Positions 27,885 to 37,220 of a stretch of 64,000 nt of DNA are shown here, one piece after another. Location: the NCBI GenBank assembly GCA_025782575.1, contig JALGYY010000047.1:78139-142138 (forward strand), in the 5' to 3' direction. Source of the DNA: a bacterium (GTDB lineage: Bacteria; Orphanbacterota; Orphanbacteria; Orphanbacterales; Orphanbacteraceae). Made by a program: the position numbers and the translations under genes. A model generated the notes under the pieces. It was not told the DNA's origin and searched no databases. It was given only the letters and a program-made list of their open reading frames with translations. How positions within the stretch are numbered: position 1 is the first letter of the stretch; every line of letters starts with the position of its first letter.

Positions 27885-28529
27885 GTGAGCTCTAACACGA
27901 AGAATAATAAGGAGTTACTAATTTTGAGGGCGGCAGTCCGGGTATTCGGACAAAGTGGATACCACGGTAGCTCGATCGCCGATATCGCCAGTGAAGCCGG
28001 GATCGCCACCGGCACGATTTACCTCTATTTCAAGAAAAAAGAGGAGCTGATCATCGCTCTCTTTCAAAGGCTGATAGGAGATTATCTGATCGCCGGGCGG
28101 CCCAGGCTGGAGGCGATGCCCGCCGGCTTTCCTCGACTTCAGAAGCTGATCGCCATGCATCTGGAATTCTTCGAGGGGGACCATGAAGTGGCGGCCGCCT
28201 TCCAGGTTCATCTGAGGGAGGCGAATCCGGAGATCCGTGAGGGGATTCGCCCCATCCTGGTTCAGTATTTCGAGATGATCGAGCACATTCTGTTGGACGG
28301 AATTGAAGCGAAAGACTTCGATCCCGGGCTGGACGTCAGGCTCGCCCGCAAGCTTGTTTTTGGCGGCCTGGATGAAGTGGTTACAAGTTGGGTGCTTTCG
28401 GGGCATCGCTATTCATTGATGAATCTGGCTGATCCCCTTTTCGAGTTGATCGCGCGAGCCGTGCGGGGAGGGGCGGAATCCCGGCGCCATCCGGTCCCGA
28501 GAACTGATTCCCTCCACGGCCCCGCATAA
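27885..28529 (+). CDS. TetR/AcrR family regulator, likely FadR-like repressor of fatty acid degradation
   Basis: KELLILRAAVRVFGQSGYHGSSIADIASEAGIATGTIYLYFKKKEELI HTH; first gene before fadN/fadA/fadE-like genes; exact FadR-type operator upstream. Confidence 0.92.
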   Translation: MSSNTKNNKELLILRAAVRVFGQSGYHGSSIADIASEAGIATGTIYLYFKKKEELIIALFQRLIGDYLIAGRPRLEAMPAGFPRLQKLIAMHLEFFEGDHEVAAAFQVHLREANPEIREGIRPILVQYFEMIEHILLDGIEAKDFDPGLDVRLARKLVFGGLDEVVTSWVLSGHRYSLMNLADPLFELIARAVRGGAESRRHPVPRTDSLHGPA

Positions 28530-28539
28530 GGAGAGAGAC

Positions 28540-30954
28540 ATGTCCGAGGAACCGAGGATTCGCTCCGCGGCGGTGATCGGAGCTGGTGTCATGGGGGCGA
28601 CGATTTCCGCGCACCTCGCGAATGCCGGCATACCGAACCTGCTTCTCGACATCAAACCGTCGAAACTGACTGACGAGGAGAAGAGAGCCGGGCTCACTCT
28701 CGACGATCCTCCTGTCGCGAACCGGCTTGCGTTGGCGGGATTGAAGGGGGCGATGCAGGCAAAACCGGCGGCATTCTATTCGATGCGGTTCGCCAAGATG
28801 GTCACCGTCGGCAATCTTGAGGATGATCTTCCCAAGCTGAAAGAGGCGGATTGGATCATCGAGGCGATCATCGAAGATCTGCCTATCAAGAAGAGTCTGT
28901 TCGAGAAGATCGCGCCCCACGTCGCGCCTCATGCCATCCTGAGTACGAATACATCCGGTCTCTCGATTGCCGCGCTGGCCGAGAGCGTGCCCGAGGAGAT
29001 CAGACCGCGGTTCCTGGTTACCCACTTTTTCAATCCTCCCCGTTACCTCAAGCTGCTCGAGCTCGTTGCTTCACCCTACACGGAGCCGGGCATACTCGAG
29101 GGAATGGCCCTCTTCGGGCGGAACAAGCTGGGGAAGGGGATAGTCTACGGCAAGGACACGGCGAACTTCGTGGCCAACCGGATCGGTGCCTACGCCATGT
29201 TCCATGCGCTTCATCTCATGCTCGAACAGAATCTCTCCGTCGCCGCAGTCGACAAACTGACCGGGAAAGCGATCGGCCGGCCCAAGAGCGCCACGTTTCG
29301 GACTGCCGATCTCGTCGGCCTCGATACATTGATTCATGTCGCGAGAAACATGCACGACAATCTGCCCGATGACCCGGAGAGAGAGCTGTTTGAACCGCCT
29401 CAGTTCGTTGAGGCGATGATCGAGAAGGGATGGCTCGGACAGAAATCCGGCCAGGGATTCTACAAGAAGGTCGTAACGGACGAGGGGAAGTCGATCCGGA
29501 TGATCGATCCCGAATCGCTCGAGTATGTGGAGCAATCCAAAGTGAAATTCCCTTCTCTCGAGATGGCGAAGAACATCGAGGACGTCGCCGATCGGATCAA
29601 GAGCCTTGTTCTGGCGAAGGATGGGGCGGGCGAATTCCTCTGGATGAATCTGTCGGCCACTCTTCGCTACGCGGGGAATGCGATCCCGGAAGTGAGTGAC
29701 GATATCGTGAACGTCGACAACGCGCTTCGTTGGGGGTTTGGTTGGGAGCTCGGTCCCTTCCAGGTCTGGGATGCGATCGGAGTCGAAAAGTCCTGTGCCC
29801 GGATGGAGAAAGAGGGACACCTGATTCCCGCGATCGCCCGCGATCTGCTGGCAAGCGGAAAGACGAGTTTCTATGAGAGATCCGAGGGAAAGACGAGCTA
29901 CTTCGATACGCAATCCAGGGCGCACGTCCCCGAAATCTCGGATCCAAAACAGATCGTTCTTGCCAACCGGAAAGAAGCGGGTCATGTGGTGCTTGAATCC
30001 CCGGACGCCGTTCTCATCGATCTCGGCGATGAAGTCGTCTGTCTGGAGTTCCGGACCAAGATGAACACTATCGGGACGGGAGTCATCGACATGCTTCACA
30101 AGAGTGTCGATCTCGTGGAGAAGGACTGGCGCGGTCTTGTGATCGGTAACAATGGTGAGAATTTCTGCGTCGGGGCGAACCTCCTGATGATCCTGAATGA
30201 ACTGGATGATGACAACTGGGACGATGTCGACTGGATCATTTCGCGCTTTCAGAGCGCGAATCAGCGACTTCGCTATTCGGAACGGCCTGTAGTCGTCGCG
30301 CCGCACGCTCTTACACTCGGAGGTGGCTGTGAGCTGGCACTCGGAGGAGACCGGGTGTGTGCCGCCGCGGAAACATACATCGGCCTTGTCGAGGTTGGCG
30401 CCGGTGTGATTCCGGCAGGCGGTGGGTGCAAGGAGTTCATTCGCCGGATCCACGAAAGTATTCCGGAGGGAACCCAGACCGATCTCTTCCCGCTCGTCCG
30501 CCGTGTCTTCGAGACGGTCGGCATGGCGCGGGTCGCTACAAGCGGCTGGGAAGCGAAGGACCTCGGTTTCTTTGCGTATCACGATCGAGTGGTAATCCAT
30601 GGCGACCATGTTATCTCGGAAGCAAAGAACATGGTGCTGGGCATGGATCTCGCCGGGTATGCCCCTGGACGGCCTTCTGAAGAAATTCGCGTGGTGGGTG
30701 AGCCCGGGTTCGCCGCACTACGTGCGGGACTCCACAACTTTGCGGCGGCCGGGCAGATCACCGAGCATGACAAAGTAGTGGGAGGAAAGCTCGCATCGAT
30801 TCTATGTGGCGGTGCTATCAGCGCTTCTTCCCGAGTGAGTGAGCAGTACCTTCTCGACCTCGAACGCGAAGCGTTCTTGAGTCTTCTCGGTGAACCCAAG
30901 ACCCTGGATCGGATGGAGCACATCCTGAAGACCGGCAAACCCCTGCGGAACTGA
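28540..30954 (+). CDS. fadN: 3-hydroxyacyl-CoA dehydrogenase/enoyl-CoA hydratase fusion (FadN-type)
   Basis: AAVIGAGVMGATISAHLANAGIPNLLLDI Rossmann, THFFNPPRYLKLLELV, then crotonase-like HALTLGGGCELALGGDRVCAAAETYIGLVEVGAGVIPAGGG. Confidence 0.94.
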   Translation: MSEEPRIRSAAVIGAGVMGATISAHLANAGIPNLLLDIKPSKLTDEEKRAGLTLDDPPVANRLALAGLKGAMQAKPAAFYSMRFAKMVTVGNLEDDLPKLKEADWIIEAIIEDLPIKKSLFEKIAPHVAPHAILSTNTSGLSIAALAESVPEEIRPRFLVTHFFNPPRYLKLLELVASPYTEPGILEGMALFGRNKLGKGIVYGKDTANFVANRIGAYAMFHALHLMLEQNLSVAAVDKLTGKAIGRPKSATFRTADLVGLDTLIHVARNMHDNLPDDPERELFEPPQFVEAMIEKGWLGQKSGQGFYKKVVTDEGKSIRMIDPESLEYVEQSKVKFPSLEMAKNIEDVADRIKSLVLAKDGAGEFLWMNLSATLRYAGNAIPEVSDDIVNVDNALRWGFGWELGPFQVWDAIGVEKSCARMEKEGHLIPAIARDLLASGKTSFYERSEGKTSYFDTQSRAHVPEISDPKQIVLANRKEAGHVVLESPDAVLIDLGDEVVCLEFRTKMNTIGTGVIDMLHKSVDLVEKDWRGLVIGNNGENFCVGANLLMILNELDDDNWDDVDWIISRFQSANQRLRYSERPVVVAPHALTLGGGCELALGGDRVCAAAETYIGLVEVGAGVIPAGGGCKEFIRRIHESIPEGTQTDLFPLVRRVFETVGMARVATSGWEAKDLGFFAYHDRVVIHGDHVISEAKNMVLGMDLAGYAPGRPSEEIRVVGEPGFAALRAGLHNFAAAGQITEHDKVVGGKLASILCGGAISASSRVSEQYLLDLEREAFLSLLGEPKTLDRMEHILKTGKPLRN

Positions 30955-30966
30955 TGAGGGAGTGAG

Positions 30967-32160
30967 ATGAGCGACAAACACGAACCTGTAATCGTAAGCG
31001 CCGTTCGTACCGCGGTGGGAAAAGCGCCTCGCGGAAGCCTTCGTGAGATGCGGGCGGACGATATGGCGGCCGCGGTATTGGACGAAGCATTGAAGCGCGT
31101 TCCCGGCCTGAAGCCTGAGGATGTGGACGACATCATCCTGGGATGCGCTTTCCCGGAGGGGACGCAAGGGATGAACGTGGCGCGAATCGCGGCGCTCCGG
31201 GCGGGTATTCCGTATCAGGTGCCTGCCATGACGATCAATCGGTTCTGCGCGAGCGGGTTGCAATCGATCGCACAGGCGGCTGATCGGATCGCGACCGGTG
31301 GGGCGGATGTCATCCTCGCGGGAGGAGCCGAGTCCATGAGCCTCGTTCCGATGGGAGGCGATCGATTCCTTCCGAACCCCGAACTCCTGACCGACAATCC
31401 TGACGCCTATCTCAACATGGGGCTTACGGCTGAGCTCGTTGCCGAGAAGTTCGATGTCAGCCGGGAGGACCAGGACCGCTACGCCCTTCAGAGTAACGAG
31501 AGGGCGGTTGCGGCGATCGACGGGGGCCGGTTCAAAGACGAGATTGTTCCCCTGACGGTGAAGTTCAATCTCCCGACCGGACGGGGAAAGGTGAGAACAG
31601 AGGAGAAAACGTTCGACACAGACGAAGGGCCGCGGCGGGACTCGACTATTGAAGGTCTTGCCAGGCTGCGTCCCGTTTTCAAAGAAGGGGGAACAGTAAC
31701 GGCCGGTAACGCTTCGCAGATGAGCGATGGCGCGGGGGCGGCTGTGATCATGAGCCGGGCCAGGGCCGACGAAATCGGCGCCGTTCCGTTGGCACGGTTC
31801 AGGGGCTATGCCGTGGCTGGAGTTCCGCCGGAACTCATGGGGATCGGACCGGTCGCCGCCATTCCGAAACTGCTGGCGCAGGTCGGGCTCGGAATCGGCG
31901 ATATCGATCTGTTCGAGGTCAACGAGGCGTTCGCATCCCAGACAATTTATGTGGGGCGCAAGCTGGAGATCCCTGAAGAAAAACTGAACGTCAACGGAGG
32001 AGCGATCGCGCTCGGTCATCCGCTCGGCGCAACCGGCGCACGGCTTACCGCCACGCTGCTCTATGAGATGAAGAAACGGCGATCGAAGTTCGGAATCGTC
32101 AGCATGTGTGTCGGCGGCGGAATGGGAGCGGCCGGCCTCTTTGAACTCCTGGGAGGATAA
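30967..32160 (+). CDS. fadA: Acetyl-CoA C-acyltransferase (thiolase)
   Basis: [65 protein letters not shown]. Confidence 0.96.
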   Translation: MSDKHEPVIVSAVRTAVGKAPRGSLREMRADDMAAAVLDEALKRVPGLKPEDVDDIILGCAFPEGTQGMNVARIAALRAGIPYQVPAMTINRFCASGLQSIAQAADRIATGGADVILAGGAESMSLVPMGGDRFLPNPELLTDNPDAYLNMGLTAELVAEKFDVSREDQDRYALQSNERAVAAIDGGRFKDEIVPLTVKFNLPTGRGKVRTEEKTFDTDEGPRRDSTIEGLARLRPVFKEGGTVTAGNASQMSDGAGAAVIMSRARADEIGAVPLARFRGYAVAGVPPELMGIGPVAAIPKLLAQVGLGIGDIDLFEVNEAFASQTIYVGRKLEIPEEKLNVNGGAIALGHPLGATGARLTATLLYEMKKRRSKFGIVSMCVGGGMGAAGLFELLGG

Positions 32161-32164
32161 CGTC

Positions 32165-33950
32165 GTGAGTGAAACAACCGTTCGAACCGTCCGGAGCGGA
32201 TCGTTTCTGATCGAAGAAGGAGACCCCGGATCAATTTTCGTTCCGGAACACTTCGATCAGGAAGAGAGCATGGTCGGGGATACGGTCGAGAAGTTCGTCA
32301 CCGAGAAGGTGATTCCCCGGCTCGACGCAATCAACGCCCAGGAGGATGGTGTACTGGCAGGACTCGTCCGTGAAATCGGAGAACTCGGCATCTTCATGGC
32401 CGACGTTCCTGAGGAGTTCAATGGTCTCGGCCTCAGCAAGAAAGGGATCATGCGGGTAGCCGAGAAAGTGGGGCTAGGCGGTTCATTCACTCCGGCCTGT
32501 CTTGTCCAGAGTGGGATTGGCGGGCTTCCGATCATCTACTTCGGTACTGACGCGCAACGGGAGAAGTATCTCGAAGGGATCATGACTGCCGAACTGATCA
32601 CGGCCTACGCTCTCACGGAGCCCGAAAGCGGATCGGACGCGCTGTCCGCGCAATCGACCGCGGTGTGGGATGATGCGAAGAACGCCTATATCCTGAACGG
32701 TACGAAGCAGTTCATCACCAACGCCGGCTTCGCCGATCTCTTCATCGTCTTTGCCAAGGTCGACGGTGAGCATTTCACCTGTTTCATCCTCGAAAAAGAC
32801 ATGGATGGATTTTCGCTCGGCGCGGAAGAGCACAAGATGGGGCTCAAGGGATCGTCCACGCGAAGTCTCATTTTCGAGGACGTCGCCGTACCGAAAGAGA
32901 ATGTGCTGGGAGAGGTGGGAAAAGGTCATCGGATCGCGTTCAACGTTCTCAATATCGGGCGGCTGAAGCTCGCCCCGGCCGTACTCGGTGGAATGAAAAC
33001 GACCCTCCAGGATGGTGTCAAGTACGCCGGAGAGCGCCATCAATTCAAGAAGCCGCTCACTGATTTCGGCTTGATCAAGCAGAAGATCGCCGGTGCGGCC
33101 ATGAGAATCTACTGCACCGAATCGATGGTCTATCGAACAGCCGATGTTATTGATCAGCACATTGAAGCAAAAAAGGAGAAGGGGGAGACGGACCCTCTCG
33201 CGCCGACAGTGGAAGCCCTGAAGGAACTGGCCGTGGAATGCTCGATCAACAAGGTCTATTCCAGTGAGGCGCTCGACTGGATCGTCGACGAAATGCTCCA
33301 GGTCCATGGCGGTTACGGCTACATCTCCGAGTATCCGGTTGAGGCCGCCTATCGGGACTCGCGGATCAACCGGATCTGGGAGGGTACGAGCGAGATCAAT
33401 CGCATGATCATTACGGGATCGCTTCTTACACGTGCGATGAAGGGAGAGTTACCGCTCCTCCCTGAAATCAAGAAGATTACAGATGAACTGATGGCCCGCA
33501 AGCCTCGTGGCGAAATGCCCGAGGGGCTTCTCGGCGTGGAAAAAGAATCATTGGTGAATGCCAAGAAGATCGCGCTCTTCGCGGCCGGCGTGGCGGCGCA
33601 GAAGTTCATGACCAATCTGCAGGACCAGCAGGAAGTGCTCGCCTGGGTGGCTGACATGGTGATTCAGGTATTTGCGATGGAGAGCGCGGACGCTTCGGCT
33701 CGAGGACGAACGCGATGTAGCGGAGATCGCGGCCCGGGCGGCGGCGGTACAGATTGCGGTCGAAGAGGGTATGCAGATCATTGAAAGTCGCGCCAGGCTG
33801 GTTCTGGCTGCCGCGGCCGCAGGAGAAGAGCTGCGGACCATGCTCTCCATGCTGAAAAAACTGACCAGACGGGAACCATGCAATCTGGTAAGTGCCGGCC
33901 ACACGCTCGCCGATTTTGTTATCGAGAAGGGAGTTTACCCATTCGTGTAG
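32165..33950 (+). CDS. fadE: Acyl-CoA dehydrogenase with apparent C-terminal frameshift near 33690
   Basis: AYALTEPESGSDA, FITNAGFADLF, VHGGYGYISEYPVEAAYRDSRINRIWEGTSEINRMI; frame 2 stops at 33784 while the natural C-terminus (RLEDERDVAEIAARAAAVQIAVEEGMQII...) continues in another frame to 33950; GTG start at 32165. Confidence 0.9.
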
Positions 33951-34822
33951 ATCCTCCATTCGAGCTGCCCGACCTTTCCGGGCGGGTGGCGATCGTGACC
34001 GGCGCAAGCCGGGGTATCGGGAAGGTTGTAGCTCTTCGACTGGCTGAGGCGGGGTGCAACGTCTGTTGCGCATCCCGATCGGAGGAATCGACGGAGCTGC
34101 TCCCCGGGTCGATACATGAGACCAAAGTCGCCATCGAAAAAATGGGGCGAAGAGGGCTCGCTGTCCCGACCAACGTGCGAAACGAAGACGAAATTCGGTC
34201 GATGGTGGCGATCACCGTGAAGGAACTGGGCGGAGTCGATATCGTGATCCACAACGCGGGCGCACTCTTCTGGAAACCGGTTCATGAGACACCGGTCAAG
34301 CGGTTTGATCTCATCATGGATGTGAACGTCCGCGCGTCGTTTATCCTGTGCCATGAAACGATTCCGGTCATGAAGGAGCGCGGGGGGGGGAGCATCCTGC
34401 TGTTCTCCCCGCCGATCGAACCGGAAGTCATGCCGGGTAAGACCCCCTACTTTCTATCCAAGTTCGGCATGACCTTGTTGGCGATGGGGCTTGCCGAAGA
34501 GGTTCGGGAAGACGGGATCGGCGTCGCGGCTCTCTGGCCTGCTACTCTGATCGAATCACTGGCGACGATCAACCATCAGCTCGGAACACCGGCCCACTGG
34601 CGAAAACCCTCGATCGTGGCGGATGCCGTTCTCGCTCTTCTCGGGCGTGACGATAAAGATTGGAGCGGCCATTCCTGGATCGATGAGGATGTGCTGCGCG
34701 AATCAGGGATTACCGACTTCGATCGATACAACGTCGTGGAGGGGGGTACTCCGATTCCGATCGTCGGAAAAGATGGAGCGCGGGCGTGGCGCCAGGTCAG
34801 CCACAAATTCAGAGACAAATAG
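33941..34822 (+). CDS. SDR family oxidoreductase (HSDL2-like)
   Basis: LSGRVAIVTGASRGIGKVVALRLAEAG, IHNAGALFW, YFLSKFGMTLLAMGLAEEV; start uncertain (ATG 33878 gives an unusual 21-aa extension; ATT 33941 has a good SD). Confidence 0.88.
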   Translation: MRVDPPFELPDLSGRVAIVTGASRGIGKVVALRLAEAGCNVCCASRSEESTELLPGSIHETKVAIEKMGRRGLAVPTNVRNEDEIRSMVAITVKELGGVDIVIHNAGALFWKPVHETPVKRFDLIMDVNVRASFILCHETIPVMKERGGGSILLFSPPIEPEVMPGKTPYFLSKFGMTLLAMGLAEEVREDGIGVAALWPATLIESLATINHQLGTPAHWRKPSIVADAVLALLGRDDKDWSGHSWIDEDVLRESGITDFDRYNVVEGGTPIPIVGKDGARAWRQVSHKFRDK

Positions 34823-35088
34823 GGCAACGGCAGGACTGATTCCAGAGTCTTTTATGCCCCGGCGGTTGACGATCCCCTCTTTACATTCGGCGCCCGGTTC
34901 CCCATCATCTACGCGGATGATCCAGACCGTGTGGGGCATCTTGCGGTGAGGGCGACTGATCGTGCAGATCGGCACGCGCCCGGGTATTGGAATGGTGTCG
35001 TTTCCTGATCATCTTCGACATCACTTTCCCGGTAAGAATCCCGGGCCGAATCCTCCCGCCTGGCGCCCCCATTCCTGGGGAGGCAGTC

Positions 35089-35748
35089 GTGATTTCTCGT
35101 CATTCTCTCAGAGTGTTCCCTCTACTTGCACTGTTCCTTCTATTTTTCCTCGCCCCGCAGATAGAAGCACAGGAAAACGCTCCGCTCAAGATTGAAAGAG
35201 GGGAAGCTGTGTTTGAGGGAAAAGTCTCAGAACACTCCTTCTCCCGCAGCATGACAATCAGTGTGGGGGGCGAGGAATACGAGATGCGGGCGCTCGGTTC
35301 GGGTCTTAGAACTAAGTGGAGATTCAAGGTCTACGAAGCGGTTCTTTATGCCGATCGTTCGGGCGATTTTCACGCAGCCGATCCGGCTGCCGTGGCCCGG
35401 CCGGGAGTTGCCAAGAGAATCGAGATGCATTTTCTTCGGGGCGTCGGTGCGGAGAAGATCAGGAACGCATGGAAAGACGGACTGAATAAGACGATCGACA
35501 AAGAACTCGAGGGGACGCTTGACGAAGAGAGAGCGGCGTTCGGCGAGTACTTTCAGGATGAGCTGAAGAAGCCGGATGTCATCGAGCTCACATGGATTCC
35601 CGGCCAGGGTCTTTTTACGACGACCGGGGGAGATTCATTTGACCCGATCGCCAGTCCCGAGTTCTCCGAGGCGCTCTTTCTCATCTGGCTGGGAGAAGAC
35701 CCGATTTCCGGCGATCTGCGGAAGGATCTCTTTCGCATCAAGGAGTGA
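35089..35748 (+). CDS. Secreted chalcone-isomerase-like protein
   Basis: GTG start with signal peptide; ALGSGLRTKWRFKVYEAVLYADR, AKRIEMHFLRGVGAEKIRNAWKDGLNKTI, ELTWIPGQGLFTT. Confidence 0.82.
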   Translation: MISRHSLRVFPLLALFLLFFLAPQIEAQENAPLKIERGEAVFEGKVSEHSFSRSMTISVGGEEYEMRALGSGLRTKWRFKVYEAVLYADRSGDFHAADPAAVARPGVAKRIEMHFLRGVGAEKIRNAWKDGLNKTIDKELEGTLDEERAAFGEYFQDELKKPDVIELTWIPGQGLFTTTGGDSFDPIASPEFSEALFLIWLGEDPISGDLRKDLFRIKE

Positions 35749-35801
35749 GGGGGGGGTGACGGCCTTTTTCTCTAGGTATGCGATCTTGTTTATGCTAATC
35801 A

Positions 35802-35817
35802 TGGACCCACAGGTCCA
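35802..35817. promoter_or_regulatory. Perfect palindrome TGGACC-CACA-GGTCCA upstream of the FadL-like gene
   Basis: 6-bp arms, 44 nt before the start codon and just downstream of a possible -10 (TATGCT). Confidence 0.45.
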
Positions 35818-35860
35818 CTTCTCTATTCTCAGCTGTCCCGGCTAACGAAAGGAGGTTCCA

Positions 35861-37210
35861 TTGAAGCGAACCCTCTTAAATCATTCGCTCGTTCTGCTGC
35901 TCGCTGCGAGTGTCCTGGTACCGTCAGTTGCCTACCCGGGTGGATTCAATATCTACGAACAGGGGAGCAGGGCTACGGCCCTCGGCGGCGCTTTCACGGC
36001 GACGGCCGACGATCCTTCGGCGCTCTTCTACAATATGGCGGGTACGGCTTTTCTCCGCGAAGGCTGGGCGCTTTCCGTGAACGTCTCCCCCGTCCTTCCA
36101 CGGAACAAGTTCACCCGTGCAATGGGTCGAACGGCAATCGATTTTCCCGGTGATCCGACGGCCGAGACGAAGGATGCCGTGTTCTTTCCCACCGGGATCT
36201 ACGTCACCTACCGGCACGATGACATCTGGTCCGCCGGCTTCTCATTCTCCACGCCATACGGACTCGGTGTGGAGTGGGATAATCAATCGACGTTCTCCGG
36301 AAGAACCGAGAGCGTGAATGCTCAGATCGAGGGGCTCTATTTCTCGCCATCAGTCACTTTCAGCCCCTGGTCGCACCTTGCGATCGCAGGCGGTTTCAGT
36401 CTCGTGAAAACCAGTCTCGAGTTGAACAGCATCCGGACCACGACATTCGGTACGGACAATACGACCTACAATATTGCTGATGTCACGCTTGAAGGAACGA
36501 GCAGGCTCGGTGTGGGACCCAACGCGGCGATAATGTACAGGCCGAGTGATCGCTGGTCATTCGGTGTCAATTATCGCGGCGGCGTGTTGAATGAGTTCCG
36601 GGATGATGACGCTGAATTCGTGCAGCGGACGACCGGAATCGGACCTGTGGATGACGCCGTCGCGGCTGAGCTCGCCTTCCTGAATACGAAGAGTGCCAAT
36701 GCCGATATTGAATTTCCGGCTATCTTGATGACAGGTGCGCGGTATGAGGTGAACGAAGATTTCGGCCTCATGGTCGATTTCATCTGGTTCGACTGGAGTT
36801 CATTCGAGGAGATCAGGCTCGTCTTTTCCGACCCGGACATTGTCGGAGGAGATCCCACTTCCGTGGCGCAGGTCATACGGGAAGACTACAGTGACGGCCA
36901 GCAGTGGAGGTTCGGTGCCGAGTACCGCATTTCTCCGAAGCTTCGGGGAATGGTCGGATTCGCTTATGACAATACGCCCCAGCCGACCGGAAGTGTCAGT
37001 CCGCTTCTCCCGGATGCGAATCGCCTCGACTACAGCTTAGGGCTCACCTGGGAGAAAGAAAATCTCGAGATCACCGCGGGATACATGTTCGTCGACTTTG
37101 ATGAACGGTCAACCGTGGTAGACGGCGTAGGTCAGAGCTTCGAAGGATTCGACGGCACCTACACGGCTCTCGTTCATATCCCGACGATCGGGTTTTCCTA
37201 CTACTTCTAG
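35861..37210 (+). CDS. fadL: OmpP1/FadL/TodX family outer-membrane transporter
   Basis: Signal peptide, GGFNIYEQGSRATALGGAFTATADDPSALFYNMAGTAFL, C-terminal TIGFSYYF. Confidence 0.94.
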   Translation: MKRTLLNHSLVLLLAASVLVPSVAYPGGFNIYEQGSRATALGGAFTATADDPSALFYNMAGTAFLREGWALSVNVSPVLPRNKFTRAMGRTAIDFPGDPTAETKDAVFFPTGIYVTYRHDDIWSAGFSFSTPYGLGVEWDNQSTFSGRTESVNAQIEGLYFSPSVTFSPWSHLAIAGGFSLVKTSLELNSIRTTTFGTDNTTYNIADVTLEGTSRLGVGPNAAIMYRPSDRWSFGVNYRGGVLNEFRDDDAEFVQRTTGIGPVDDAVAAELAFLNTKSANADIEFPAILMTGARYEVNEDFGLMVDFIWFDWSSFEEIRLVFSDPDIVGGDPTSVAQVIREDYSDGQQWRFGAEYRISPKLRGMVGFAYDNTPQPTGSVSPLLPDANRLDYSLGLTWEKENLEITAGYMFVDFDERSTVVDGVGQSFEGFDGTYTALVHIPTIGFSYYF

Positions 37211-37220
37211 GGGGACTGCC

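Noticed and set aside
29071-30609. 512-aa minus-strand ORF antisense to fadN
   Set aside because: Opposite strand of a clear FadN-type gene; composition rich in Arg/His/Asp as expected from antisense codons.
30802-32019. 405-aa minus-strand ORF antisense to fadA
   Set aside because: Opposite strand of a clear thiolase; no domain motifs.
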